NCBI RefSeq assembly: GCF_052056485.1
Contig: NZ_CP183948.1
Span: 2,232,001 to 2,296,000 of the forward strand
From: Paenibacillus_AQ nitricinens
GTDB lineage: Bacteria; Bacillota; Bacilli; Paenibacillales; Paenibacillaceae
Reading direction: 5' to 3'
DNA: 64,000 bases
The notes beneath the pieces were generated by a model, which made no database searches, had not been told where the DNA came from, and saw nothing but the letters and a program-made list of their open reading frames with translations. A program made the translations under genes and the position numbers. Positions within the stretch are counted from its first letter, which is position 1. Every line of letters starts with the position of its first letter. This document shows positions 28,991-37,516 of this stretch, piece after piece.

Positions 28991-30112
28991 ATGAAGAGAT
29001 CACATTGGGCAATCCGTACAGCTGACTCTATCATGGCAAGGACACCAAAGCTCTATGAAGATAAAGGCTACAACGGAAGCTGGACCTATGACTATGGTGT
29101 CATATTGAATGGATTTGAATGGCTGTGGAAGATAACCGGGGATGCGAAGTATCTGCAATTCATTCAAGGTCAGCTGGATTACTTTATTCAGGAGGATGGC
29201 AGCGTTAAGGGCTATCATTTGGATGAGTACAATATCGATCACATCAATAACGGGAAATTATTATTTACGCTATATAAAGAAACCAAGCAGGAAAAATATA
29301 AACAAGCGGCTGCTTTATTTAGAAAGCAACTAGAGACACATCCGCGAACCTTGGAAGGTGCTTTTTGGCATAAAAATATTTATCCCTATCAAATTTGGTT
29401 AGATGGTCTTTATATGGGTGCGCCTTTCTATTTAGCCTACTTGCAAGCTTTTGAAGAAGGGCAGGGGCTTGAAGACGTGACGAAACAGTTTATCTTGTGT
29501 GAGAAGCATACGAAGGATTGGGAAACAGGCCTGCTATACCATGCATGGGATGAACAGCGTATTCAGCCTTGGTGTGACCCCGAAACAGGCTGCTCCCCTA
29601 ACTTTTGGGCGCGATCACTGGGTTGGTATCTTATGGCTCTAGTAGATGTTCTAGAATTATTGCCGAGTGGGCACTCCGATTATCCAGAGCTGATGCGTAT
29701 TCTAAACGATACTTTATCTGCTGTGAAGAAATATCAGGATACTGAGTCCGGAGTCTGGTATCAAGTGATGAATCTGGGAGAACGCAAAGGGAACTATCTA
29801 GAGGCTTCCGCCTCCAGTATGATAGTGTACGCTATGGCAAAAGGTATTCGATTAGGCGTATTAGAGGCTAGTTGGTACGAACCGTTAGATTGCGCCTTCC
29901 AAGGACTTATCGCCGAATTTGTACTCCAAACCAAAGAAGGCTGGGTCAATCTAAATAAGAATTGCCAAGTAGCAGGGTTAGGTGGAGCAGATCAACGCGA
30001 CGGCACTTTTGCTTATTACATTAGCGAGCCTATTGTCACTAACGACCAAAAGGGTGTCGGTGCTTTCTTGCAAGCTTGTGTGGAGTACGAGCAATTAAGA
30101 GGCTGGATCTGA
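28991..30112 (+). CDS. Second GH105 unsaturated glucuronyl/galacturonyl hydrolase
   Basis: A 373-residue GH105/GH88-type barrel with D83 (NIDHINNG) and D138 (IWLDGLYM). It shares the LLYHAWDE and WCDPETGCSP-type blocks with the preceding paralogue but differs in the substrate-loop following the first Asp, suggesting a different oligomer preference (for example homogalacturonan-derived versus RG-derived). ATG 28991 has AGGGGGT 4-5 bases before it; the upstream in-frame ATG at 28952 has no good site. Confidence 0.9.
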   Translation: MKRSHWAIRTADSIMARTPKLYEDKGYNGSWTYDYGVILNGFEWLWKITGDAKYLQFIQGQLDYFIQEDGSVKGYHLDEYNIDHINNGKLLFTLYKETKQEKYKQAAALFRKQLETHPRTLEGAFWHKNIYPYQIWLDGLYMGAPFYLAYLQAFEEGQGLEDVTKQFILCEKHTKDWETGLLYHAWDEQRIQPWCDPETGCSPNFWARSLGWYLMALVDVLELLPSGHSDYPELMRILNDTLSAVKKYQDTESGVWYQVMNLGERKGNYLEASASSMIVYAMAKGIRLGVLEASWYEPLDCAFQGLIAEFVLQTKEGWVNLNKNCQVAGLGGADQRDGTFAYYISEPIVTNDQKGVGAFLQACVEYEQLRGWI

Positions 30113-30134
30113 TATAGAATAGGAGGGCTATAGA

Positions 30135-31496
30135 ATGTCCGTATATAATATTGAGGATTTTGGAGCGCTTAAGAATAGCGGGATGTTAGCGACAGAAGCA
30201 ATTACGCGTGCGATTGAAGCGGCAAGTGAGGCTGGTGGAGGAACTGTGTATGTGCCAGCAGGTACTTACTATACGGGTGCGATTGTTATGAAAAGCAATA
30301 TTGAATTAAATTTAAATCCGGGAGCGATTCTTTCATTCAGTACGAATCCGGTGAATTACCCAGCTGTGGAATGTAGATGGGAAGGAGTGAAGCAGCAGGT
30401 TCATACGCCTTGTATTCATGGAAAAGGTTTAGTCAATGTATCGATTACCGGAAGCGGAACTATTAATGGTAATGGCAAAGCATGGTGGGATGTATTTCGG
30501 AACCGCCCTGAAGAGCTGAAGTACCCCCGTCCGACTTTGATTGGATTTGATAGCTGTCAGCGGGTAACGATTAAGGATGTCTCGCTAGTGAATTCTCCAA
30601 GCTGGACCGTTAATCCTGTGGGCTGCTACAATGTGACGATTGATAATCTGTCCATTAATAACCCGGCTGATTCTCCGAATACAGATGGTATTAATCCAGA
30701 ATCTTGTACGAATGTTCGGATTAGTAACTGTAATATTGATGTAGGTGATGACTGCATTGCTATCAAAGCGGGAACTGAAGATACGAAAGAGCGCCTTCCA
30801 TGCGAGAATATTACAATCACCAATTGTACCATGGTTCATGGGCATGGGGGAGTTGTACTCGGAAGTGAAATGAGCGGAGATATTCGTAATGTAACCATTA
30901 GTAACTGTGTATTCAAACAAACCGATCGCGGCATACGAATGAAATCAAGACGTGGACGCGGAGGGACGATTGAAGATATTCGGATCAGTAATATTGTAAT
31001 GGAAGACGTCATTTGTCCGTTCACACTAAATCTATACTATTTCTGTGGACCTCGCGGGAAAGAGAAGTATGTGTGGGACAAAAACCCTTATCCGATTACA
31101 GATGAAACGCCATGCTTTAGACGAATTCATTTCGCCAATATTACCGCACGTAATGTACATGCCTCTGCGGGATTCTTATATGGACTTGCAGAGCAGTATG
31201 TATCGGAGATTACTTTTACAAATATTGATATCTCCATGGCACGCAATGCAGTTCCCGGGCATCCGGATATGATGACAGGGATCGAGAACATGAACAATCG
31301 CGGATTTTTTCTGGGCAATGCAAGGGATGTGCAATTTCATCAGGTGAGCATCGAGAATCATGAAGGGCCTGCTTTTTATATTGAAAATGGCGAAGCGATA
31401 GAGATCATGAATTGTCATTCGAAGAACACGAGCAAGCCAGAAAAGCTAGTAGAACAAGTTACAGTTTCTCCTACAGAACAGAATGTGTGTCCGTAA
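30135..31496 (+). CDS. Polygalacturonase-like glycoside hydrolase GH28
   Basis: A 453-residue right-handed beta-helix enzyme with all GH28 catalytic elements: D184 in NTDG, D205/D206 in GDDC, H237 in GHGG and R268-M-K270 in place of the usual RIK. It hydrolyses galacturonide linkages; lack of a signal peptide and its operon place it in the cytoplasm, acting on imported oligogalacturonides or RG oligomers, probably as an exo-enzyme. AGGAGG lies 8 bases before ATG 30135. Confidence 0.92.
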   Translation: MSVYNIEDFGALKNSGMLATEAITRAIEAASEAGGGTVYVPAGTYYTGAIVMKSNIELNLNPGAILSFSTNPVNYPAVECRWEGVKQQVHTPCIHGKGLVNVSITGSGTINGNGKAWWDVFRNRPEELKYPRPTLIGFDSCQRVTIKDVSLVNSPSWTVNPVGCYNVTIDNLSINNPADSPNTDGINPESCTNVRISNCNIDVGDDCIAIKAGTEDTKERLPCENITITNCTMVHGHGGVVLGSEMSGDIRNVTISNCVFKQTDRGIRMKSRRGRGGTIEDIRISNIVMEDVICPFTLNLYYFCGPRGKEKYVWDKNPYPITDETPCFRRIHFANITARNVHASAGFLYGLAEQYVSEITFTNIDISMARNAVPGHPDMMTGIENMNNRGFFLGNARDVQFHQVSIENHEGPAFYIENGEAIEIMNCHSKNTSKPEKLVEQVTVSPTEQNVCP

Positions 31497-31507
31497 GGGA
31501 GGGAACC

Positions 31508-32398
31508 ATGGAGCCTGATAAACTGAAGGAACTGTTGGGCGATCTTCCGTTGGATAAGCCGATTGCCGTAACTGTGATGAACCAAGAGGAGCGGGACGGA
31601 TATAGTCTGGAATCTCTTTCACTGGATCTTAATGGAATTGAACAGGTGCCGGCTTATGTGGCAATCCCTTTGGATAAGGAAGGGCCGTTTCCACTAGTTG
31701 TCTTTAATCATTCTCATGGAGGGAATTACGCGAATGGACGTAACGAGTTTGTTCGGAGTAGTTCCTATTTGCAACAGCCCTCTTTTGCTAAAGTCTTAAC
31801 AGAGATGGGTTACGCTGCTTGCTGTATCGACATGTGGGGATTTAATGAGCGTGGTGGCAGAACTGAGAGTGAGTTAGTGAAGGAAATGCTGTGGCAGGGG
31901 CAGGTCATGTGGGGCATGATGCTATATGACAATATTCGGATGCTAGATTACATGTACCGACGTGAGGATATTGATACGTCACGAATCGCAACAATCGGTA
32001 TGTCCATGGGTGGTTTGATGGCCTGGTGGCTGGCTGCATTAGACGAACGAGTCGGGGTGATTGTCGATATTTGTGGTCAAGTCGATGCGCATACCCTAAT
32101 TGCTGTAAGAGGACTAGATCACCATGGTTACTATTCTTATGTGCCCGGGTTATTGAAGCATTTCACAACGCTCGATATTCAAAAGCGGATCGTTCCCCGC
32201 CCGCGAATGAGCCTAGTAGGCAGAAATGATCGGCTATGTCCCACTGAAGGAGTAGAACTCTTGGATAGGGGGCTCTCCGAAGCTTATCAAACGGCAGGGA
32301 AATCAGAACATTGGCAACCTGTCATTTCTAGTGGTGGGCATATGGAGACCTTGGAAATGCGGACTTTATGGCAGCAATTTTTGGCGAAGTATCTCTAA
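31508..32398 (+). CDS. Alpha/beta hydrolase, probable carbohydrate esterase
   Basis: A 296-residue alpha/beta hydrolase of the dienelactone-hydrolase/acetyl-esterase type: oxyanion region FNHSHGG, nucleophile S166 in IGMSMGG, and a C-terminal SSGGH histidine. ATG 31508 follows GGGAGGG by 4 bases; a longer in-frame version from 31412 would overlap the GH28 gene and has no site. Given its place between GH28 and pectin methylesterase, removal of acetyl or other ester groups from pectin fragments is likely. No signal peptide. Confidence 0.8.
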   Translation: MEPDKLKELLGDLPLDKPIAVTVMNQEERDGYSLESLSLDLNGIEQVPAYVAIPLDKEGPFPLVVFNHSHGGNYANGRNEFVRSSSYLQQPSFAKVLTEMGYAACCIDMWGFNERGGRTESELVKEMLWQGQVMWGMMLYDNIRMLDYMYRREDIDTSRIATIGMSMGGLMAWWLAALDERVGVIVDICGQVDAHTLIAVRGLDHHGYYSYVPGLLKHFTTLDIQKRIVPRPRMSLVGRNDRLCPTEGVELLDRGLSEAYQTAGKSEHWQPVISSGGHMETLEMRTLWQQFLAKYL

Positions 32399-32425
32399 AA
32401 TCCATAGAAGGGAACTTAACCAACG

Positions 32426-33382
32426 ATGCTAGTAGTAGGCAAAGAATCCTTTTGTGACTATCACACGATTCAAGAGGCGATAGATTCACTAGAGCGTGAG
32501 CCATCGGACCAAGCAGATACGCTTTATATTTTGTCAGGCATCTATAATGAGACAGTTAGGATTTATCGTTCTTATTTAACGATTATAGGGATTGGCCTCG
32601 TGGAAATAACCATGAATCATTATGCCAAAGAGCGTGATGAAGCGGGTGAAGAAATCAATACGTTTGCTACACCAACGTTATTTCTGGAAGGTACCGACCT
32701 GGTCTTAGAGAACCTGGTGATTTCCAATAGTGCTGGGCAGGGAGAACATATTGGTCAGGCGGTAGCCGTTTATTCGCATTGTGACCAAACCGTGTTCAGA
32801 CATTGTACCTTTAAAGGGCATCAAGACACGTTGTTCACAGGGCCTTTGCCACCTACTCCACGAGAGCGAGGGGCATTCGGAGGCGTTCCGCTGAGAGAAC
32901 ATCATGCCCATTATCGTCAGTTGTATCAGCATTGCTATATAGAAGGAACGATTGATTTTATTTTTGGCGGTGCAACGGCTTATTTTGATCAATGTGAAAT
33001 CCGCAGTTTACGTCATTATGAAAACAATACAGGGTATAAAGTAGCTGCCTCCACACCCGAAGGACAGCCACATGGCTTTATTTTTAAAAATTGCTTATTA
33101 ACAGCCGACTCTGATATTGCTCCAGTGTTTTTAGGACGTCCTTGGCGTGAGTACGCTAAGACTACATTTGTGGGTTGCAAGATGGGTTCGCATATTCATC
33201 CTTTGGGCTGGGACAACTGGAATAACTCAGCGAACGAGAAAACTGTAAGATATCAGGAATTTGGCGTGAAGGATGCTGCTAATGTGCGAAAGCAACGTGT
33301 TCCCTGGGCGGATTGCTTTGAGGAAGGGGAAGAAGCGCTGGATAAGGCGTTTGTTTTTGCTGGGACGGATTTTTGGAAGTAA
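32426..33382 (+). CDS. Pectin methylesterase CE8, cytoplasmic
   Basis: A 318-residue beta-helix pectinesterase with Q111 (QAVAV), Q133-D134 (QDTLF), nucleophile D177 (GTIDFIFG) and R238 (GRPW). These match the plant and Erwinia catalytic set. Between D134 and D177 there is an extra loop of about 20 residues (PLPPTPRERGAF...) absent from plant enzymes. Known PMEs are mostly secreted; this one has no signal peptide and so should demethylate imported oligomers, releasing methanol inside the cell. Last gene of the operon. Confidence 0.92.
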   Translation: MLVVGKESFCDYHTIQEAIDSLEREPSDQADTLYILSGIYNETVRIYRSYLTIIGIGLVEITMNHYAKERDEAGEEINTFATPTLFLEGTDLVLENLVISNSAGQGEHIGQAVAVYSHCDQTVFRHCTFKGHQDTLFTGPLPPTPRERGAFGGVPLREHHAHYRQLYQHCYIEGTIDFIFGGATAYFDQCEIRSLRHYENNTGYKVAASTPEGQPHGFIFKNCLLTADSDIAPVFLGRPWREYAKTTFVGCKMGSHIHPLGWDNWNNSANEKTVRYQEFGVKDAANVRKQRVPWADCFEEGEEALDKAFVFAGTDFWK

Positions 33383-33402
33383 TACTGTAATTGATTAGTC
33401 TA

Positions 33403-33456
33403 TAAAAAAGAGGCAGTCATGGACGAGTGAACCAAAGTCCTAGGCTGCCGTTTTTA
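33403..33456 (+). terminator. Operon-end terminator after PME gene
   Basis: GGCAG (33412-33416) pairs with CTGCC (33445-33449), extended by GGAC/GTCC inside, followed by GTTTTT. Confidence 0.65.
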
Positions 33457-33469
33457 ATGAATTAGCTCT

Positions 33470-33643
33470 TTATCGTTTATTCTTTTGTTTTCTTTCGAAA
33501 TATGTCCAAGAGTAATAGATCAACCAAAATACCATAGGAACTATTAAAACATAAGGTCTTTGGATTGCTGGAAGAATGTAAAACAAAAATAGCCCAATTA
33601 ATATCGTTGGCAGCAATAGAATAAAATACTTTTTCCAATGCAT
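33470..33643 (-). CDS. Small membrane protein, 57 residues
   Basis: A short gene running opposite to the pectin operon: MHWKKYFILLLPTILIGLFL... with two membrane helices (about residues 6-24 and 30-47) and a very basic tail ending ERKQKNKR. GGGAGGGG lies about 7 bases upstream of the ATG at 33643. I do not recognise the family; similar tiny two-helix proteins are common in Firmicutes and unannotated. The good ribosome binding site, charge distribution and topology support that it is real. Confidence 0.65.
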   Translation of the reverse strand: MHWKKYFILLLPTILIGLFLFYILPAIQRPYVLIVPMVFWLIYYSWTYFERKQKNKR

Positions 33644-33816
33644 GATTGTCCCCTCCCTTTTGCCTAATACTAAAAAGTATCTTGCTTTAGTGTTAATGCC
33701 CTCGTCACGAAACCTTACAAAAGTGTTAGGTGACTGTCATCTAGATCAATGGCATCAACCTAGCAGCTTCTCTATACTAATCCATTGATAGGATTAATTT
33801 AAAGGGGGAGTTGGTC

Positions 33817-35322
33817 GTGAGGTTTTTTGAAATGCTGTTATTCTTTTCAAATGTTAGTTTTTTGGCACTCCTGTTCATTTTAAATCAAAGTATTCGAAGA
33901 CCTGCTTTGCTCCTGACAAGCGGAGCAGGCTCCATTTTTTTAGTGATACATTTGCTTGTCGAAGGATACAGGGTTCAGCTTGTATTTTTATACGGATTTA
34001 CGATCCTGATGCTTATGCTTTCGCTTACAGACGTTTTCATAAAGCGGAAAGTCGCTCGGACTGCCTCGCGAATTCGTAGGGTGTTGGGCCGCTTTTTTAT
34101 CGTGATTGGGCTAATTGCAACGGGGTGCTTCCTATATGTGTTTCCTCTATTCGACATTCCGGCGCCATCCGGCGAGTTGCAGGTAGGCACGAAAATCTTT
34201 CATTTCATAGACCAAAACCGGGAGGAAACATTTAGCAAAACCGCGACAGGCAAGAGAGAATTGATGGTTCAGGTATGGTATCCGGCTCAAGATGGCACAG
34301 GCAAGTATGCTCCCTTTATTCCAGATACCCAGATTTTACGTTATATGGCTACGAACTATGGCCTTCCCGGGTTTACTTTACAACACCTAAAGTACGTATC
34401 CAGTCATGCTTATTCGGGGGCTGAAGTCTCTTCTGCACAAACTTCATACCCACTGATCCTTGCGAATCCCGGCTTCGGCTCTTCCAGGTTCCTCCACACG
34501 GCGCAAGCTGAATATCTCGCAAGTCACGGATATATCGTGGCAGTGATTGACCACACCTACAATACATTTGCAACCGAGTTTCCGGACGGTCGAATCACGA
34601 CCAGCACAACCAACGAGTTATTCTCGCCTGACCATGATTACCAGACGGAAAGAGGTAATCGCGACAAATTGGGTAAAGTTTTAACCGACGATGTGGCGTT
34701 TGTGCTGGATCAATTCGAGCTCATCCAATCGGGGGAAATTCCAAGTCATCTGAAAGGGAGAATAGATCTCGATAATGTCGGTATATTCGGTCATTCCATC
34801 GGCGGAGCGACGGCCTATGACGCTTCTTACGATCCGCGAATCGCGGTTGGAATAGACTTTGATGGAGGGCTTTATCGTTTGCGTGACAGAGAGGGTCTGC
34901 GTAAGCCGTTTTTGTTCATCAACTCGGAAAGCGAATTTGAAAAATTAAAAATGGTGATGGATAACCGGGTCTACACGGATTCAGAGCTTAACCATATGGG
35001 CTCAACAAGAGAGTGGGAGGATAAAGTAACGGAAGATAAAAGGTTGGAGCTTGAACGGATGCGCCAAACAGTCGACGAAGGGGGACAGGTCCTCTATATC
35101 GAAAATACGGAGCATCTGAATTTTACCGACATACAGTTCATTTCTCCGATATTCAAAATACTGGGCATTACCGGAAAGATTGCTCCCGAAAGAGCAAACT
35201 CCGTTATCAATGCCTATATGCTTGATTTCTTCGATTTGTATCTGAAAAATCAAGGCGGAATCTTAATGAAAGGACCGAATAGCCGCTTTCCGGAGGTGAA
35301 GTTCGTAACCTCACTATTATAA
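33817..35322 (+). CDS. Membrane-anchored alpha/beta hydrolase, PAF-acetylhydrolase-like
   Basis: The first 110 residues hold four hydrophobic helices; the remainder is an alpha/beta hydrolase related to platelet-activating-factor acetylhydrolase II, with LANPGFGSSRF oxyanion region, nucleophile S327 in GHSIGG and a C-terminal His in NTEHLNF. It probably cleaves short acyl esters at the membrane surface. GTG 33817 is preferred to TTG 33811 because the site AAAGGGGGAG ends at 33810, leaving 6 bases. Codon usage and GC look somewhat higher than neighbours in the hydrolase part; I cannot quantify that. Confidence 0.8.
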   Translation: MRFFEMLLFFSNVSFLALLFILNQSIRRPALLLTSGAGSIFLVIHLLVEGYRVQLVFLYGFTILMLMLSLTDVFIKRKVARTASRIRRVLGRFFIVIGLIATGCFLYVFPLFDIPAPSGELQVGTKIFHFIDQNREETFSKTATGKRELMVQVWYPAQDGTGKYAPFIPDTQILRYMATNYGLPGFTLQHLKYVSSHAYSGAEVSSAQTSYPLILANPGFGSSRFLHTAQAEYLASHGYIVAVIDHTYNTFATEFPDGRITTSTTNELFSPDHDYQTERGNRDKLGKVLTDDVAFVLDQFELIQSGEIPSHLKGRIDLDNVGIFGHSIGGATAYDASYDPRIAVGIDFDGGLYRLRDREGLRKPFLFINSESEFEKLKMVMDNRVYTDSELNHMGSTREWEDKVTEDKRLELERMRQTVDEGGQVLYIENTEHLNFTDIQFISPIFKILGITGKIAPERANSVINAYMLDFFDLYLKNQGGILMKGPNSRFPEVKFVTSLL

Positions 35323-35354
35323 ATTACGTAACAGGCTGCTGATTTTGATAAGCA

Positions 35355-35402
35355 CCTCTTCAAGTAGACAGGGGTTTAACCGTTACTTGAAGGGGAATTT
35401 TT
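35355..35402 (+). terminator. Terminator after PAF-AH-like gene
   Basis: CCTCTTCAAGTA (35355-35366) pairs with TACTTGAAGGGG (35384-35395) and is followed by AATTTTTATTTT. Confidence 0.75.
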
Positions 35403-35455
35403 ATTTTGTTTAAGATCTTTCAGAAATCTTCCTATTCCTCCAATGAATTTACTAT

Positions 35456-36349
35456 TTATGCTTTCAAACGCTTTACATCCTGTTTAGGCGGAAAACCAAA
35501 CATGCGGGAATACTCACGGCTAAATTGCGAAGGGCTTTCATAGCCTACTCGAAATGCCACATCGGTGGCATCTTCTGACTCGGTTAGTAATAACCGACGG
35601 GCTTCCTGAAGTCTCAGATGTTTTTGGAACTGAATAGGGCTCATTGCAGTTACTTCTTTAAAGTACCGATGAAACGAAGAAAAACTCATATTCGCTATTT
35701 CGGCAAGCTCCTCAATCTTAAAAGAACCAGCATAGTTATTCATGATATGTTCAATAACATCTTTGATTAGATGAGTTGAGCTTCCTTCCATTACAATATG
35801 CTCCAATGCAATCCCATTCTGCCCTTGTAGCACCCGATAAAGAATCTCTTTTGTAAATAATGGAGCTAACACTGGAATGTCTTTAGGCTGATCTAACAAA
35901 CGAGCTAACCGTAGGACCGCATCCATTAAGGAAGACTCCATCTGGCTAACAAACATAGCACGCTTAGGATTTTCTTTAGCATAAACACGAACTTCAGATT
36001 CCTGTAAAACCTCTAAAATTTGACTTGGTGTAAATTCAAGCTTGAACCCTAAATATGGAACAGCGGATGTGGCTTCAGTGACTTGGGCGGTAACTGGCAG
36101 GTGAACGGATGCAATGAGGTAATCGGAAGGGGTGTATCTAAAACGCTCCTGTGCCAGCCATACCTCCTTAGCCCCTTGAACCACCATACAAAAGGAGGGT
36201 TTATAAACTCCATGTCTGGGTATGGACGCATTCGAGTCACGTATGAAAAATAAAGAAGGAATAGCAGTTGGGTGAACACCATCTTTTTCAGTGTAATGGT
36301 CAATGATTTTTACGAGTTCATTCTGCTGTTTAGTGATTATTTCAGGCAT
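35456..36349 (-). CDS. AraC family transcriptional regulator (AraC_N type)
   Basis: A 297-residue cytoplasmic regulator with an N-terminal cupin-like sensor (YKPSFCMVVQGAKEVWL, the AraC_N signature) and a C-terminal double helix-turn-helix (MSFSSFHRYFKEVTAMSPIQFQKHLRLQEAR and YESPSQFSREYSRMFGFPP). It is divergent from the aldo-keto reductase gene, an arrangement in which members of this subfamily typically activate the reductase in response to small molecules. Confidence 0.88.
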   Translation of the reverse strand: MPEIITKQQNELVKIIDHYTEKDGVHPTAIPSLFFIRDSNASIPRHGVYKPSFCMVVQGAKEVWLAQERFRYTPSDYLIASVHLPVTAQVTEATSAVPYLGFKLEFTPSQILEVLQESEVRVYAKENPKRAMFVSQMESSLMDAVLRLARLLDQPKDIPVLAPLFTKEILYRVLQGQNGIALEHIVMEGSSTHLIKDVIEHIMNNYAGSFKIEELAEIANMSFSSFHRYFKEVTAMSPIQFQKHLRLQEARRLLLTESEDATDVAFRVGYESPSQFSREYSRMFGFPPKQDVKRLKA

Positions 36350-36546
36350 TTGATCCTCTCATTTCCTTATCTCTTTATAGTCTGATTATAGTCTATATTT
36401 TTCCCATACATAAGTGTTAATGAGAGGATTAGGCAAACATCTGGCATGAATGGGATAACAGTCGCTTTGTCATCTAGTTCATAATAAGGATGTACAAACA
36501 GAAAGAGGATTTACACATAATCAATGAAAACTTGGAGGGTTATATC

Positions 36547-37398
36547 ATGCAAAAAGTAGTTTTGAACAATAATGTTGAAATGCCTATACTCGGTTTTGGT
36601 GTGTATCAAATTCAAGATGCAAATGAATGTGAGCAAAGTGTTTATGACGCTATTATGGCAGGTTATCGCCTGATTGATACTGCCGCCTCTTATCTAAACG
36701 AAGAAGCCGTTGGCAGGGCGATTAAACGGAGTGGTGTGGCAAGAGAGGAATTATTTATTACTACAAAGCTTTGGGTCCAAGATACGGGTTATGAGCAAAC
36801 AAAGAAAGCATTTCAACAATCACTGAACCGTTTACAGCTTGATTATTTGGACTTGTATTTAATTCATCAGCCATTTGGCGATGTGTTTGGTTCTTGGCGT
36901 GCTATGGAGGAATTGTATCGTGAAGGCAAGGTTCGTGCAATCGGCGTTAGTAATTTTCACCCGGATCGCCTGATTGATTTAATTCTCCATAATGAAGTAG
37001 TCCCTGCCGTAAATCAGGTTGAGACACATCCTTTTAACCAGCAAATCGATAATGCCAAATTCATGAAAGAAAACAATGTTCAAATCGAGTCCTGGGCACC
37101 TTTTGCTGAAGGGAAAAATAACTTGTTCCAGAATGAGATCTTGGTACCGATTGCTGAAAAGTATAATAAATCCGTTGCCCAGGTGATTTTACGGTGGCTG
37201 ACACAAAGAGAAATCGTTGTGATTCCAAAGTCAGTTCGTAAAGAAAGAATTATTGAAAACTTCAATATCTTTGATTTTGAATTAAGCCAAGAAGATATGG
37301 ACTCAATTACTAAGTTAGATACGAATCAAAGTTTGTTCTTTTCACATCGGGATCCTGAAATGGTGAAATGGATTAGTAATCGTAAACTCGATATCTAA
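36547..37398 (+). CDS. Aldo/keto reductase
   Basis: A 283-residue NADPH-dependent TIM barrel with the catalytic tetrad D44, Y49, K74 and H107 and the cofactor-binding IPKSVRKERI segment. It resembles the bacterial 2,5-diketogluconate/glyoxal reductases (YvgN type). ATG 36547 follows GGAGGG by 7 bases; the frame is open to 36490 but without a ribosome binding site. Likely controlled by the divergent AraC regulator. Confidence 0.9.
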   Translation: MQKVVLNNNVEMPILGFGVYQIQDANECEQSVYDAIMAGYRLIDTAASYLNEEAVGRAIKRSGVAREELFITTKLWVQDTGYEQTKKAFQQSLNRLQLDYLDLYLIHQPFGDVFGSWRAMEELYREGKVRAIGVSNFHPDRLIDLILHNEVVPAVNQVETHPFNQQIDNAKFMKENNVQIESWAPFAEGKNNLFQNEILVPIAEKYNKSVAQVILRWLTQREIVVIPKSVRKERIIENFNIFDFELSQEDMDSITKLDTNQSLFFSHRDPEMVKWISNRKLDI

Positions 37399-37516
37399 GT
37401 CTTTTTCGAATGGACACCTTTGTAATTCCTCCAATGTTATGAGATAATAGAGTTTTTCCGTTGATTCTATTTTTCATGGCATACGAGCTATGCCTGATCA
37501 AATATTGGAGGTAGGC

